Positions 34,368-43,211 are shown, counted from the first letter of the stretch. The stretch: DNA of 64,000 bases from Sinomonas terrae (GCF_022539255.1 NZ_JAKZBV010000001.1:2604001-2668000); one strand, 5' to 3'. The notes: generated by a model from the letters alone, not told the origin. Program-made: numbers and translations.

Positions 34368-35880
34368 GCTGCACAAGGTCCGCGTCTACCGCAGCGAGGA
34401 GAACCTCCCACGCGAGGGGCAGCTCGCCTACCGGATCGCGAGGGTCGCCGCCGACCCGGTCGAGGTCGCCCCGGAGGTGGCGGAGATGGTGGTCAACCGG
34501 ATCATCGACAACGCCGCGGTCGCGATCGCGTCCCTGAACCGGGCCCCGATCGTCTCCGCGCGCGCCCAGGCCCTGGCCCACCCGGCCTCCACCGGCGGCC
34601 GGGGCGCCCTCGTGTACGGGATCGGGAACCGTGTTTCCCCCGAGTGGGCGGCGTGGGCGAACGGCGTCGCGGTGCGCGAGCTGGACTACCACGACACGTT
34701 CCTTGCCGCCGAGTACTCCCATCCGGGTGACAACATCCCGCCGATCCTGGCCGTGGCCCAGCATGTGGGCTCGACCGGACGGGACCTCGTGCGCGGCATC
34801 GCGACGGGGTACGAGATCCAGGTGGACCTCGTGAAGGCCATCTCCCTCCACAAGCACAAGATCGACCACGTGGCCCACCTCGGCCCCTCCGCCGCGGCCG
34901 GCATCGGGACGCTGCTCGGCCTCGACGTCGAGACGATCTTCCAGGCCGTGGGGCAGGCGCTGCATACGACGACGGCGACGCGCCAGTCGCGCAAGGGCGA
35001 GATCTCCACGTGGAAGGCCCACGCCCCCGCCTTCGCCGGGAAGATGGCCGTCGAGGCCGTGGACCGGGCGATGCGCGGGCAGACCTCCCCCGTGCCGATC
35101 TACGAGGGCGAGGACGGGGTCATCGCCTGGCTCCTGGACGGCCCCGACGCCGCCTACGAGGTCCCGCTCCCCGTCGAGGGCGAGGCGAAGCGCGCGATCC
35201 TGGACACCTACACGAAGGAGCACTCGGCCGAGTACCAGGCCCAGGCGTGGATCGACCTGGCCCGCAGGCTCCACCGCGAGCGCCCCGAGGCCACCGACCC
35301 GGCGAACGTGGCGCACATCCTGATCCGCACCAGCCACCACACCCACCACGTGATCGGCTCCGGGGCGAACGACCCGCAGAAGTACGACCCCACCGCGTCC
35401 CGGGAGACGCTGGACCACTCGATCCCGTACATCTTCGCCGTGGCCCTCCAGGACGGGATCTGGCACCACGTGGACTCCTACGCCCGGGAGCGGGCCGCCC
35501 GCCCCGACACCGTCGCCCTGTGGCACAAGGTCACCACCGAGGAAGACCCCGAGTGGACCCGCCGCTACCACTCCCTCGACATCGCCGAGAAGGCCTTCGG
35601 CGGCTCCGTGGTCATCACCATGAACGACGGCACCGTGATCGAGGACGAGATCGCGGTCGCGGACGCGCACCCCCTCGGCGCCCGCCCGTTCGGCCGCGAG
35701 CAGTACATTCAGAAATTCAGGGCGCTCGCCTCGGAGGCCGTTGCCCCGGAGGAGATCGAGCGCTTCCTCGACACCGTCCAGCGCCTCCCCGAACTCCGAG
35801 CGGGCGAGCTCGATGCGCTCAACATCATCGCCAAGGACGGGGTCATCGACCTCGCGTCAGCACCGAAGGGACTGTTCTGA
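34360..35880 (+). CDS. prpD: 2-methylcitrate dehydratase
   Basis: A protein of 506 aa, the normal length for PrpD. Family blocks include ELDYHDTFLAAEYSHPGDN, HKIDHVAHLGPSAAAGIG, KGEISTWKAHAPAFAGKMA and the late SLDIAEKAFGGSVVITM. It dehydrates 2-methylcitrate to 2-methylaconitate. Base composition is clearly more G/C-rich than the genes before and after the prp block. The start overlaps prpR by 8 nt, and the stop overlaps the start of a tiny leader ORF leading to prpB. Confidence 0.94.
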   Translation: MVELHKVRVYRSEENLPREGQLAYRIARVAADPVEVAPEVAEMVVNRIIDNAAVAIASLNRAPIVSARAQALAHPASTGGRGALVYGIGNRVSPEWAAWANGVAVRELDYHDTFLAAEYSHPGDNIPPILAVAQHVGSTGRDLVRGIATGYEIQVDLVKAISLHKHKIDHVAHLGPSAAAGIGTLLGLDVETIFQAVGQALHTTTATRQSRKGEISTWKAHAPAFAGKMAVEAVDRAMRGQTSPVPIYEGEDGVIAWLLDGPDAAYEVPLPVEGEAKRAILDTYTKEHSAEYQAQAWIDLARRLHRERPEATDPANVAHILIRTSHHTHHVIGSGANDPQKYDPTASRETLDHSIPYIFAVALQDGIWHHVDSYARERAARPDTVALWHKVTTEEDPEWTRRYHSLDIAEKAFGGSVVITMNDGTVIEDEIAVADAHPLGARPFGREQYIQKFRALASEAVAPEEIERFLDTVQRLPELRAGELDALNIIAKDGVIDLASAPKGLF

Positions 35881-35915
35881 TGGAGGTTTTGGGTCTGATG
35901 GAGGTTTTGGTCTAG
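35880..35915 (+). CDS. Eleven-codon linker ORF between prpD and prpB made of a tandem repeat
   Basis: Two perfect 17-bp direct repeats (35876-35892 and 35894-35910) each contain GGAGG. They encode MEVLGLMEVLV, whose ATG overlaps the prpD stop (TGATG) and whose TAG abuts the prpB ATG. Ribosomes ending prpD could re-initiate here and again at prpB. Whether the peptide matters is unknown, and the repeat may simply have duplicated the ribosome site. Confidence 0.45.
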   Translation: MEVLGLMEVLV

Positions 35916-36821
35916 ATGCTGTACTCCAAGTCCACCCCGGAGCAGAAGCGGATCCGCCTGCGCGAACTGCTCGCCTCGGGGAAGGTCCAGCAGTTCCCGG
36001 GCGCGTTCAATCCGCTCTCCGCGCGCCTGATCGAGGAGAAGGGCTTCCCTGGGGTCTACATCTCCGGCGCCGTCCTCGCCAACGACCTCGGCCTGCCCGA
36101 CATCGGCCTCACGACCCTCACCGAGGTCGCGACCCGAGCAGGGCAGATCGCCCGCATGACCGAGCTCCCCGCGATCGTCGACGCCGACACCGGCTTCGGC
36201 GAGCCCATGAACGTGGCCCGCACCGTCCAGGAGCTCGAGAACGCCGGGCTCGCGGGCTGCCATATCGAGGACCAGGTCAACCCCAAGCGGTGCGGCCACC
36301 TCGACGGCAAGGCCGTCGTGGACCTCGACACCGCGCTGAAGCGGATCCGCGCCGCCGCCGAGGCGCGGCGCGATCCGAACTTCCTCATCATGGCCCGCAC
36401 CGACGTCCGCGCGGCAGACGGACTGGACGCCGCCGTTGACCGCGCCAAGGCACTCGTCGACGCCGGCGCCGACGCGATCTTCCCCGAAGCCATGGGGAGC
36501 CTCGAGGAGTTCAAGGCCATCCGCGACGCGGTGAGCGTCCCCGTCCTGGCGAACATGACCGAGTTCGGAAAGAGCCGCCTGTTCACCGTCGCCGAGCTCG
36601 AAAGCGTGGGGATCAACCTCGTCATCTACCCGGTCACCCTGCTGCGCAGCGCGATGGGCGAGGCCGAGCGCACCCTCGACGCCATCCAGGCGGCCGGCAC
36701 GCAGGAGGAACAGGTCGAGAACATGCTCACGCGGGCCCGCCTGTACGAGCTGGTCGACTACGAGGCCTACAACCGCTTCGACACAGGCGTTTTCAATTTC
36801 CTCGTCCCGGGTCAGCACTAA
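35916..36821 (+). CDS. prpB: Methylisocitrate lyase
   Basis: A protein of 301 aa. The isocitrate-lyase superfamily barrel has the loop NPKRCGHLDGK (catalytic Cys126) and the metal segment DADTGFGEPMN (89-99). It cleaves 2-methylisocitrate to pyruvate and succinate, the last step of the cycle. The start follows the leader ORF without spacing. With prpC and prpD the cycle is complete except for the aconitase step, which is usually supplied by a general aconitase. A gap of about 300 bp follows. Confidence 0.95.
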   Translation: MLYSKSTPEQKRIRLRELLASGKVQQFPGAFNPLSARLIEEKGFPGVYISGAVLANDLGLPDIGLTTLTEVATRAGQIARMTELPAIVDADTGFGEPMNVARTVQELENAGLAGCHIEDQVNPKRCGHLDGKAVVDLDTALKRIRAAAEARRDPNFLIMARTDVRAADGLDAAVDRAKALVDAGADAIFPEAMGSLEEFKAIRDAVSVPVLANMTEFGKSRLFTVAELESVGINLVIYPVTLLRSAMGEAERTLDAIQAAGTQEEQVENMLTRARLYELVDYEAYNRFDTGVFNFLVPGQH

Positions 36822-36884
36822 CGGGTCCGGCATCTGGCCACCCCTTTGCCGGGCTTCCTCCCCGCAGCCGGGCGGTCATCAGAC

Positions 36885-36949
36885 TTCCGGCCCCGGTGCG
36901 CACGGGTACTCGCAACAGGCACCTTGACGGTCAAGGACCGGGGCCGGAA
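36885..36949. repeat. Nested inverted repeat between convergent genes
   Basis: The outer arms TTCCGGCCCCGGT (36885-36897) and ACCGGGGCCGGAA (36937-36949) are perfect 13-bp complements. Inside lies a second palindrome, CCTTGAC-G-GTCAAGG (36922-36936). No T run follows. It may act as a terminator for prpB and the convergent VOC gene, or be a small mobile repeat. No gene is seen in this 309-bp gap. Confidence 0.6.
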
Positions 36950-37130
36950 TTCCGGTTCATGCTAGAACTGGAAACAGCCTGCGGGCAGCCGAGGACACGC
37001 CTCCTCCGCTGCCCGCAGCATCGTGCCACGCACACCTCTATAGCGCGGTGTCTCGTGAGCGGTCCGCGCATTGTCCGCAGATCAGAAGCGCGCTTCTCGG
37101 GGAGTCGATTCGTCCTCCACCGACGATCTA

Positions 37131-37736
37131 TCAGTCGAGACTGTCGACCTGGAAGTCCGCTGACGCAATGAAATCGTTGCGAGTGCCGAAGCGACGCACA
37201 GGCCTCGTCCCGTCCCAAGCAGTCGAAAGCCGCTCTATTGCCGTCATGTAGGTCCTCCTGAAGGGTGTCAACGGCGCAAGCTCGACGATGCCGCCAACCA
37301 TTGGCGGAGCGGTGTAATAGATCCCATTCCTGGTTCCTTCGGGGAGATGGATAGAACACAGTTCCACAAAACCCGCGGTCTCCAGAGAACTACAGGACGC
37401 TTCGAAGTCCTCTGGCCAGAACCCGAGATGGTGAATCCCTTCCTTCCCAGAGGCGAGGAAGTCTCGAAACGGGGAGGGGGCGGAGTTGGTCTGCGCAATC
37501 AGCTCCAACTGGGTTTCCCCGGTGTAGGAGAACGCCACCGAGAATCGGACTTCGCTCGTTTCGCCTCGGTACATGAAGCGCCGGTCGCCGATGCCATCTT
37601 CGATCAGGATCCAAGGGCCGACGTGCATTTCTTCGGCCCAGAAGGCGGCTGCCTTTTGAATGTCGTCGACCACCATGCCGACCTGCATTCGCGGCCCCAG
37701 AAGGTGCGGCAGTGCCGCGTCGATTCTGCTCGCCAT
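37131..37736 (-). CDS. VOC-family (glyoxalase/bleomycin-resistance fold) protein
   Basis: A protein of 201 aa with two beta-alpha-beta-beta-beta modules. Probable metal ligands are Gln in PRMQVGMVVDD, Glu in ETQLELIAQ, His in GIHHLGFW and Glu in GGIVELAP, the Gln-Glu-His-Glu set known from glyoxalase I. Possible reactions are glyoxalase, epimerase or ring-cleaving chemistry. GGGAGGAAA precedes the ATG. An element of the shared GTTCGTAAT type lies 78-91 bp upstream of the start. Confidence 0.87.
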   Translation of the reverse strand: MASRIDAALPHLLGPRMQVGMVVDDIQKAAAFWAEEMHVGPWILIEDGIGDRRFMYRGETSEVRFSVAFSYTGETQLELIAQTNSAPSPFRDFLASGKEGIHHLGFWPEDFEASCSSLETAGFVELCSIHLPEGTRNGIYYTAPPMVGGIVELAPLTPFRRTYMTAIERLSTAWDGTRPVRRFGTRNDFIASADFQVDSLD

Positions 37737-37813
37737 CTCCGAATTTCCTCCCTGCGATTCCCGCCCCGACAGCAGACCGAACTATATGGAAGAAGCGGCG
37801 GGGCATATACATT

Positions 37814-37827
37814 ATTACGAACACACG
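37814..37827. promoter_or_regulatory. Operator-like motif upstream of the VOC gene
   Basis: ATTACGAACACACG on this strand (GTGTGTTCGTAAT on the other) matches the core at 49994-50011 and 57950-57969. It lies 78-91 bp upstream of the leftward VOC start. The remainder of the 519-bp gap to the IclR gene (37737-38255) holds no convincing gene. Confidence 0.45.
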
Positions 37828-38199
37828 TACTGAATGTCGTAAAGAACTATAGGGGGCGGCACCCAGACCGGCAAGGGCTCATACCCCTTCTCCCCGCATC
37901 CGCCCCTTGGGCGAGCATGTCAATGCCGGTTGACCGCGAGGCGCTGCATGGGGTCGCGCGGATGCCTCAGCCACGTGGCGCCGAGTGGGGCAGCGAAGGA
38001 ACGTTTCGCATGGGAGGTCGTTGGCAGCCCGCCGCCTGGAGCCCGCCGGCTGGCACCGACGCTCCGCCTGCTCGCATGGGTTCATCATGAGCGTCGGCCC
38101 ACAGCGGCGTCGAGCATGCATGGACCCAACGAGAGCGGCGCATCTACTGCTCGATCTCGAACCTTTGGGACGATGGGATGGGGTTCGAGAATCTGACCG

Positions 38200-38215
38200 C
38201 GTATACTTATATACG
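38200..38215. promoter_or_regulatory. Palindrome upstream of the IclR regulator
   Basis: CGTATA-CTTA-TATACG is an inverted repeat with 6-bp arms, centred about 48 bp before the ATG of the IclR-type gene. The position suits autoregulation. No experimental analogue can be named. Confidence 0.4.
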
Positions 38216-38255
38216 AAGAGTCGGCCTGAGAGTAACAGACGAAGGGCAGCAACCC

Positions 38256-38996
38256 ATGTCATCAATTGTAAACAGCGGCGCAGCGGCCGCCGAGCATCGC
38301 ACGGTAGGCCGGGTGATGACCATTCTCGAGCTTGTCGTCGCCAGCGGCGCGCGAGGCATGCGACTCGGGGACCTCGCGACTGCGCTGTCCGCCCCCAAGT
38401 CGTCTCTTCACGCACTGACGAAGGGGCTCGTGGCCACCGGCTATCTCCGGGAGGCCGACGGCGGTTATGTGGTGGGTCCCGCGATCTCGAGCCTGATCAC
38501 CGCGGAGTCCCTGACCGCCCAGTTCGCCTACAAGCACATCCTGTCTGAGCTGGCTGGGCGCTGGAACGAGACGGCCATGCTCGCCACCCTCGTCGGGGAC
38601 TCGGTGGTCTACCTCGACTCTGTCGAGCCCGACATGCTCATCCGTGCGATTCCGACCCTCAACAGACGCCTCGTCCTCTGGCCGCGCAGCTCAGGAAAGG
38701 TGTTCCTGGCCTTCATGGAGCAGAAGAGGTTCGACAGCTACATCCGGCGCCATCATCCCGAGCCCTCCGACGCCGACTATGTGCGGTCCGAAGTCGATCG
38801 AACGCGTGCGACGCACGTCGGGGTGAACATCGGCCAGTCGGGGCAGGACCACATCGGCCTGGCTGTGCCGATTTTCGTCGGCCAGTCTCCTGTGACGACC
38901 TCGCTTGCGATGGCCGGCCCGAGATCGCGCATGGAAGACCGAATGGACGAAATCTCGGCGGACATGCTCGCCGCGGCAAAGACGATCTCCGGCTGA
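38256..38996 (+). CDS. IclR-family transcriptional regulator
   Basis: A protein of 246 aa from MSSIVNSGA. An N-terminal winged HTH (RVMTILELVVASGARGMRLG, then SAPKSSLHALTKGLVATGYL) is followed by the IclR effector domain (GRWNETAMLATLVGDSVVYL to TTSLAMAGP). IclR proteins commonly control aromatic and organic acid catabolism and bind palindromes near divergent promoters. It stands between the prp block and the leftward acyl-CoA operon, so it is the best candidate regulator of that operon. The upstream extension in frame lacks family character. GAAGGG precedes the ATG. Confidence 0.9.
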   Translation: MSSIVNSGAAAAEHRTVGRVMTILELVVASGARGMRLGDLATALSAPKSSLHALTKGLVATGYLREADGGYVVGPAISSLITAESLTAQFAYKHILSELAGRWNETAMLATLVGDSVVYLDSVEPDMLIRAIPTLNRRLVLWPRSSGKVFLAFMEQKRFDSYIRRHHPEPSDADYVRSEVDRTRATHVGVNIGQSGQDHIGLAVPIFVGQSPVTTSLAMAGPRSRMEDRMDEISADMLAAAKTISG

Positions 38997-39025
38997 CCCG
39001 GCAAACCGGACTCGCTCAAGGAAAA

Positions 39026-39057
39026 GGGCCGCCGCAGCGAAATCGCCGCGGCGGCCC
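39026..39057. terminator. Bidirectional terminator between IclR and enoyl-CoA hydratase genes
   Basis: A perfect 10-bp G/C stem (GGGCCGCCGC / GCGGCGGCCC) with a 12-nt loop and flanking AAAA on the left lies between convergent stops. The minus-strand copy is followed by CTTTTCC, giving a short T run. Confidence 0.85.
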
Positions 39058-39065
39058 CTGATCCT

Positions 39066-39884
39066 TCAGCGTCCCTGGTACTCGGGGGTCCGCTTCTCGA
39101 GGAAGGCACGCATTCCCTCTTTCTGGTCCTGCGAGTCGAAAAGGATCTGGAATGCCTTGCGCTCGAGCAGCAGAGCGGTGTCGAGCGGCACGTCAGCTCC
39201 CGCACGAACCACCTCCTTGATGGCCGTGACGGCAAGCGGTGGCATCTTGGCGATGTGCTCGGCCATCTCGGTGGCGGCCTCAAGCGCTTTGCCCTCGGGG
39301 GCGATCTCCGAGACGAGGCCCATGGCGAGTGCTTCGTCGGCGTAGACGTGCTTGCCTGTCAGCAGAAGCCTCATCGCTTGGTAGCGTCCAACTGCGCGCA
39401 GCAGGCGCTGCGTTCCTCCGGCGCCGGGTATCACCCCGAGCAGTATCTCCGGCTGACCGAACCTCGCCCGCTCCGAGGCGATGATGATGTCGCAGCAGAG
39501 CGCCAGTTCGCACCCGCCGCCCAGTGCATATCCTTCGACGGCAGCGATCAGGGGCTTCGGGCAGGACCTAAGCACCGAGAACATGCGGTCCGTGACCTTC
39601 AGCGTGTGCTCCACGGGAGTGAGGGACTCCATCTCGGCGACGTCTGTGCCGGCCACGAAGGCATTCCCGGCCCCTGTAATCACAATTGCGCGCACGGCAG
39701 GGTCCGAGCCCAGGGCCTCGATGGCGCGGGCAACGAGCTCCTTCACCTCGATATTGAGGGCGTTGCGTCGCTCAGGGCGGTTGATCGTCACCTGCGCCAC
39801 CCCGGGGGCAATCCGTGCTACGGCTACAGTGTCGGTTGACAGGTCCGCCAGGATCTCTCCGGTGGGAGCGTTGTCGATCGTCAT
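39066..39884 (-). CDS. Enoyl-CoA hydratase/isomerase (crotonase family)
   Basis: About 272 aa. The oxyanion region is AVEGYALGGGCELALC, and both hydratase glutamates appear present (GGGCELA and GQPEILLGVIPGAGGTQRL), so true hydratase activity is expected. ATG at 39884 is preferred because GAAGG lies 9 nt upstream; ATG at 39893 abuts the ribosome site. It is the last gene of the leftward operon and hydrates the enoyl-CoA made by the acyl-CoA dehydrogenase. Confidence 0.92.
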   Translation of the reverse strand: MTIDNAPTGEILADLSTDTVAVARIAPGVAQVTINRPERRNALNIEVKELVARAIEALGSDPAVRAIVITGAGNAFVAGTDVAEMESLTPVEHTLKVTDRMFSVLRSCPKPLIAAVEGYALGGGCELALCCDIIIASERARFGQPEILLGVIPGAGGTQRLLRAVGRYQAMRLLLTGKHVYADEALAMGLVSEIAPEGKALEAATEMAEHIAKMPPLAVTAIKEVVRAGADVPLDTALLLERKAFQILFDSQDQKEGMRAFLEKRTPEYQGR

Positions 39885-39921
39885 GGTCTTCATCCTTCGT
39901 CTGGAAGATCCGGTGTCGGAT

Positions 39922-42063
39922 TCAGCTGCGCGGAGAGCAGATGACGAGGCCGTCGACGGCTACCACGCCTTCTCCGTCTGGTAGGACGAGCAGGGGGTTG
40001 ATCTCGGCTTCGGCGATGCCAGCTTGCGGATCGTCCGCCAGCTGGGACATTGAAACGACGGCCTGTGCCAGCGCCTCTGTATCACCGAGCGGGAGCCCCC
40101 GGTAGCCGCGGACCACGGCCAGGCCCTTGACCTGGGCGACCATGGAGCGGGCTTCCTCGATTCCGACCGGTGCTATGCGCACCGCGATGTCCCGATATAG
40201 CTCGGCCAGGATTCCGCCGATCCCCAGCACGACGACTGGGCCGACTTCGGGATCTCGACGGAAGCCTAGGATGACCTCTGCCAAGCCTGATTCCATCTTT
40301 TGGACGAGCACGCCGTCAATCTTGGCCGTGGGGTGCCGTGTGGCGACATTGCCCCGGATCCGATCGATCGCCTGCGTCAGCTCGTCAGTGTTGCGGATGC
40401 CCAAGACGACCCCACCGGCGTCAGTCTTGTGGGGAACATCGGCGGAAAGGACCTTGGCCACAACCGGGAATTCGTTGACGCTGTCGGCAGCCGAATCCGA
40501 TTCGCGCACCACGATGGCTGATGCCGTGGGAATCCCGAGCGCCGCGAAGATCCCGGCAGAGTCGAGCTCGTTCGGGCGTCTGCCGTTCAGCCCCGCAACA
40601 GCAGAGGCCACGGCGGCAAGCGCTGCATGGTCGGATTCCGGTGCGGCGGAGGGGAACCGCCACTGGCTCCAGGCCCGAATTGCGTCGGCGCACGATTCCG
40701 GAGTGCGGAAGCCGGCAACCGCGGCTTTGCTGAGCCGTTCGAGTGCCTCCGGGGCGTGCGGAGCGAAGAAGGCCGCCAAGGGCTTGCCCTGCTTCCCCGC
40801 CTGGACCAGCGGCCCGGCGGAGATCTCAGGCTGGAACTGCGCCGAACTCCCCGCAATGGCGAGTACAAGGTCGCAGTGGTCGGACGCAACGAGCTGGTCG
40901 AGGACGGCCCCGTACACGTCGGCCCGGGTTCCGGCGTGGGTGAGGTCGGTCAAGGGGCCGCGCGGGATGTCGATCCCCTTATCGGCGAGGGAGCTGACGA
41001 CGGCCTCGCTCGGTGGGACGACTTCGACCTCCATCGAGCCGAGGCGGTCCACGACGGTCGCCGCACCGCCGCCGGTGGTCGACATGACGGCGACACGATG
41101 GCGTTCGCTGGGGCGCCGACCTGCCAGCAGCGCGGGGAGCTCGAACATCGTCTCCAGATTGTCGATCCGCAGGATGCCATGGGCGCGGAAGAACGCGTCC
41201 GAGACTTCTGCGGAGCCTGCCATCGCCCCGGTATGGGACGCTGCCAGGCTGCGTCCTACGGCTGAGCGTCCGAGCTTGTAGGCGATGACAGGCTTGCCGG
41301 CCTCGATGGCGCGGCGCGCCGCAGATGCCAGTCGGGGAGCGTCGCGGATCGTCTCGAGGAAGAGGAGGATCGTGCCGGTCTCGGGATCGTCCACGAGCCA
41401 ATCTGTGATCTCCCCGACGGTGAGGTCGCTCTCGTTGCCGATGGAGACGACCTTGGAGAAGCCCACACCACGTCCGAGGCCCCGCGAAAGCAGGCCACCG
41501 GTCATGCTCCCCGACTGGGAGATCACCGCCAGCGGACCGGGCTTGATGTCCAGCTGCTCGATGGCGGCGTTGACGCTGAGAGCGCTGGACGGCCTGGTGC
41601 TCAACACGCCGCTGCAGTTCGGTCCGAGGATCCGCACTCCGCCTTCCCGGGCGCGGGCCACCAGCTCCTCCTGCCTGCGCCTGCCTTCCGGGCCCGCCTC
41701 CGCGAAACCATCGGCATATATGGTGGCGACGGGGACGCCTCTCTCGATGCACTGCTCGATCGCCTCGGGCACCGCAGCCGCGGGAACCATGATGAACGCG
41801 TGATCGATCGTGTCCGGCACCTCGAGGAGGCTGGGATAGGCACGGTCGCCGAAGATCTCGTCCCGCTTCGGGTTGATCGGGACGATCTTGCCGCCGTACC
41901 CGTGGCGCCGAAGCGACCTCTGGGGGCGGGACGTGTGCTTATTCTCATCGCTCGACGCACCGACGAGTGCGATCACCCGTGGAGCGAACATCCCCTCGAA
42001 AACCCGGCGGTCCTGCTCGTTCAATCCTGATCCTTCGGGCAGCCTTGATAGTGTCTCGGTCAT
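39922..42063 (-). CDS. Acyl-CoA synthetase, NDP-forming (acetate-CoA ligase ADP-forming type)
   Basis: A fused alpha-beta protein of 713 aa. A CoA-binding Rossmann domain (about 25-125, IALVGASSDENKHTS) leads to succinyl-CoA-ligase-like domains with the phospho-His segment AASHTGAMAGS (His277). A C-terminal ATP-grasp domain (about 490-710) carries FPVVAKVLSADVPHKTDAGG. It activates an organic acid to its CoA thioester with ADP rather than AMP release, saving a phosphate bond. The start ATG overlaps the dehydrogenase stop (TGATG). It supplies the thioester for the adjacent beta-oxidation genes. Confidence 0.92.
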   Translation of the reverse strand: MTETLSRLPEGSGLNEQDRRVFEGMFAPRVIALVGASSDENKHTSRPQRSLRRHGYGGKIVPINPKRDEIFGDRAYPSLLEVPDTIDHAFIMVPAAAVPEAIEQCIERGVPVATIYADGFAEAGPEGRRRQEELVARAREGGVRILGPNCSGVLSTRPSSALSVNAAIEQLDIKPGPLAVISQSGSMTGGLLSRGLGRGVGFSKVVSIGNESDLTVGEITDWLVDDPETGTILLFLETIRDAPRLASAARRAIEAGKPVIAYKLGRSAVGRSLAASHTGAMAGSAEVSDAFFRAHGILRIDNLETMFELPALLAGRRPSERHRVAVMSTTGGGAATVVDRLGSMEVEVVPPSEAVVSSLADKGIDIPRGPLTDLTHAGTRADVYGAVLDQLVASDHCDLVLAIAGSSAQFQPEISAGPLVQAGKQGKPLAAFFAPHAPEALERLSKAAVAGFRTPESCADAIRAWSQWRFPSAAPESDHAALAAVASAVAGLNGRRPNELDSAGIFAALGIPTASAIVVRESDSAADSVNEFPVVAKVLSADVPHKTDAGGVVLGIRNTDELTQAIDRIRGNVATRHPTAKIDGVLVQKMESGLAEVILGFRRDPEVGPVVVLGIGGILAELYRDIAVRIAPVGIEEARSMVAQVKGLAVVRGYRGLPLGDTEALAQAVVSMSQLADDPQAGIAEAEINPLLVLPDGEGVVAVDGLVICSPRS

Positions 42064-43211
42064 CACGAGCGCCTCTGGGAGAACCGGCGGTCAAAGACTG
42101 ACTCGGCGATGCGGTTGAGAAGCATCTCGATCGTGCCGCCGGCGATCATCCATCCTCGGGTGCGGCGCAGGCAGTACTCGACGAGCATCTCGTCGCTGTA
42201 CCCCATGCCGCCGAGCACCTGAAGAGCCTCGTTCGCCACGTCGAAGCCCGCACGGTTGCACATGACCTTCGCGATGGCCGTTTCCTCAGCGGACGGGAAA
42301 CCTGTGTCCGCGTGCACTGCAGCCCTGTAGAGCAGGAGCTGTCCGGCATCGAGCTTGATCTTCATGTCGGCGAACTTCCACTGCAGACCCTGGAACTCGC
42401 ACAGGGCTCGGCCGAACTGCTTGCGCACGAGGGCGTGCTCGCGGGCCCGCTCGTAGGAGTAGCGTCCCAGTGCGAGGGCTCGGGCACTGTTGCCGATCCG
42501 CTCGACATTGAAGCCGCTGATCTGCTTCTTGAACCCTCCCGGGCCGAGGAGGACGTTCTCCTTAGGGATGTAGACGTTGTCGAAGAAGATGGGGTTCCAA
42601 TCCTCCCCGCCCATGAAGCTCGCCGGTGAGCCGAAGTTCAGGCCCTCGGTGTCCCGTTCGATCAGGACCGACCCGATCCCGTCGATGCCCGGCCCGAACC
42701 TGACGTAGACCAGGAACACGGAGGCGTGCAGCCCGTGGGTCGTGAAGATCTTCGTGCCCTTGATCCTGTACCCGTCCCCGTCAGGGGTGGCTGTGGTGGT
42801 GAGTTCGGTGACCGCCGAGCCGGCGTCGGGCTCGGTCATCGCGACGCAGATCAAACCCGTGCCATCGAGCAGCGGCTCCAGGAAGCGCTCCTTCTGACCC
42901 GGGGTGGCAAAGTTCGCGAGCACCCGCAGCGCTCCGAAGTTACCGGCCTGGATGACGTCGGCGCTGCGGGGGCATACGGCCGCGATCTCTTCGATGGCGA
43001 TCACGGCGTCCATCAGGGATCCGCCCCCGCCTCCGTCCTCCTCGTCGACCGTGATCCCGATCAGGCCGTTGTCCGCCATCTTCTTCGCGACGTCCCAGGG
43101 GTAGTCGCTGCTGTGAGCGCGCTCCCGTGCTCCGGACGCGAGTTCGCGTTCTGCGAACGCGCGAACCATCTCGCGGAAGTCCTTCTGCTCTGTGGTGAGT
43201 TCGAAGTCCAC
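42063..43211 (-). CDS. Acyl-CoA dehydrogenase
   Basis: A protein of 382 aa. FAD/substrate blocks are CVAMTEPDAGSAV, YRIKGTKIFTTHG and RKQFGRALCEFQGLQWKFAD, with late QVLGGMGYSDEM. The segment that normally reads YEGT reads AGGTIEM (356-363), so the usual C-terminal catalytic Glu is Gly358 here. The base may be elsewhere, as in isovaleryl-CoA-type enzymes. The start is GTG with AAGGAG upstream. Electrons presumably go to the ETF encoded at 24.4-26.2 kb. The next gene overlaps its stop. Confidence 0.92.
   Translation of the reverse strand: MDFELTTEQKDFREMVRAFAERELASGARERAHSSDYPWDVAKKMADNGLIGITVDEEDGGGGGSLMDAVIAIEEIAAVCPRSADVIQAGNFGALRVLANFATPGQKERFLEPLLDGTGLICVAMTEPDAGSAVTELTTTATPDGDGYRIKGTKIFTTHGLHASVFLVYVRFGPGIDGIGSVLIERDTEGLNFGSPASFMGGEDWNPIFFDNVYIPKENVLLGPGGFKKQISGFNVERIGNSARALALGRYSYERAREHALVRKQFGRALCEFQGLQWKFADMKIKLDAGQLLLYRAAVHADTGFPSAEETAIAKVMCNRAGFDVANEALQVLGGMGYSDEMLVEYCLRRTRGWMIAGGTIEMLLNRIAESVFDRRFSQRRS

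Noticed and set aside
35010..35915. Alternative frame inside prpD that ends with the linker peptide
   Set aside because: Only the last 11 codons are of interest; the remainder is an Arg/Gly-rich shadow of prpD.
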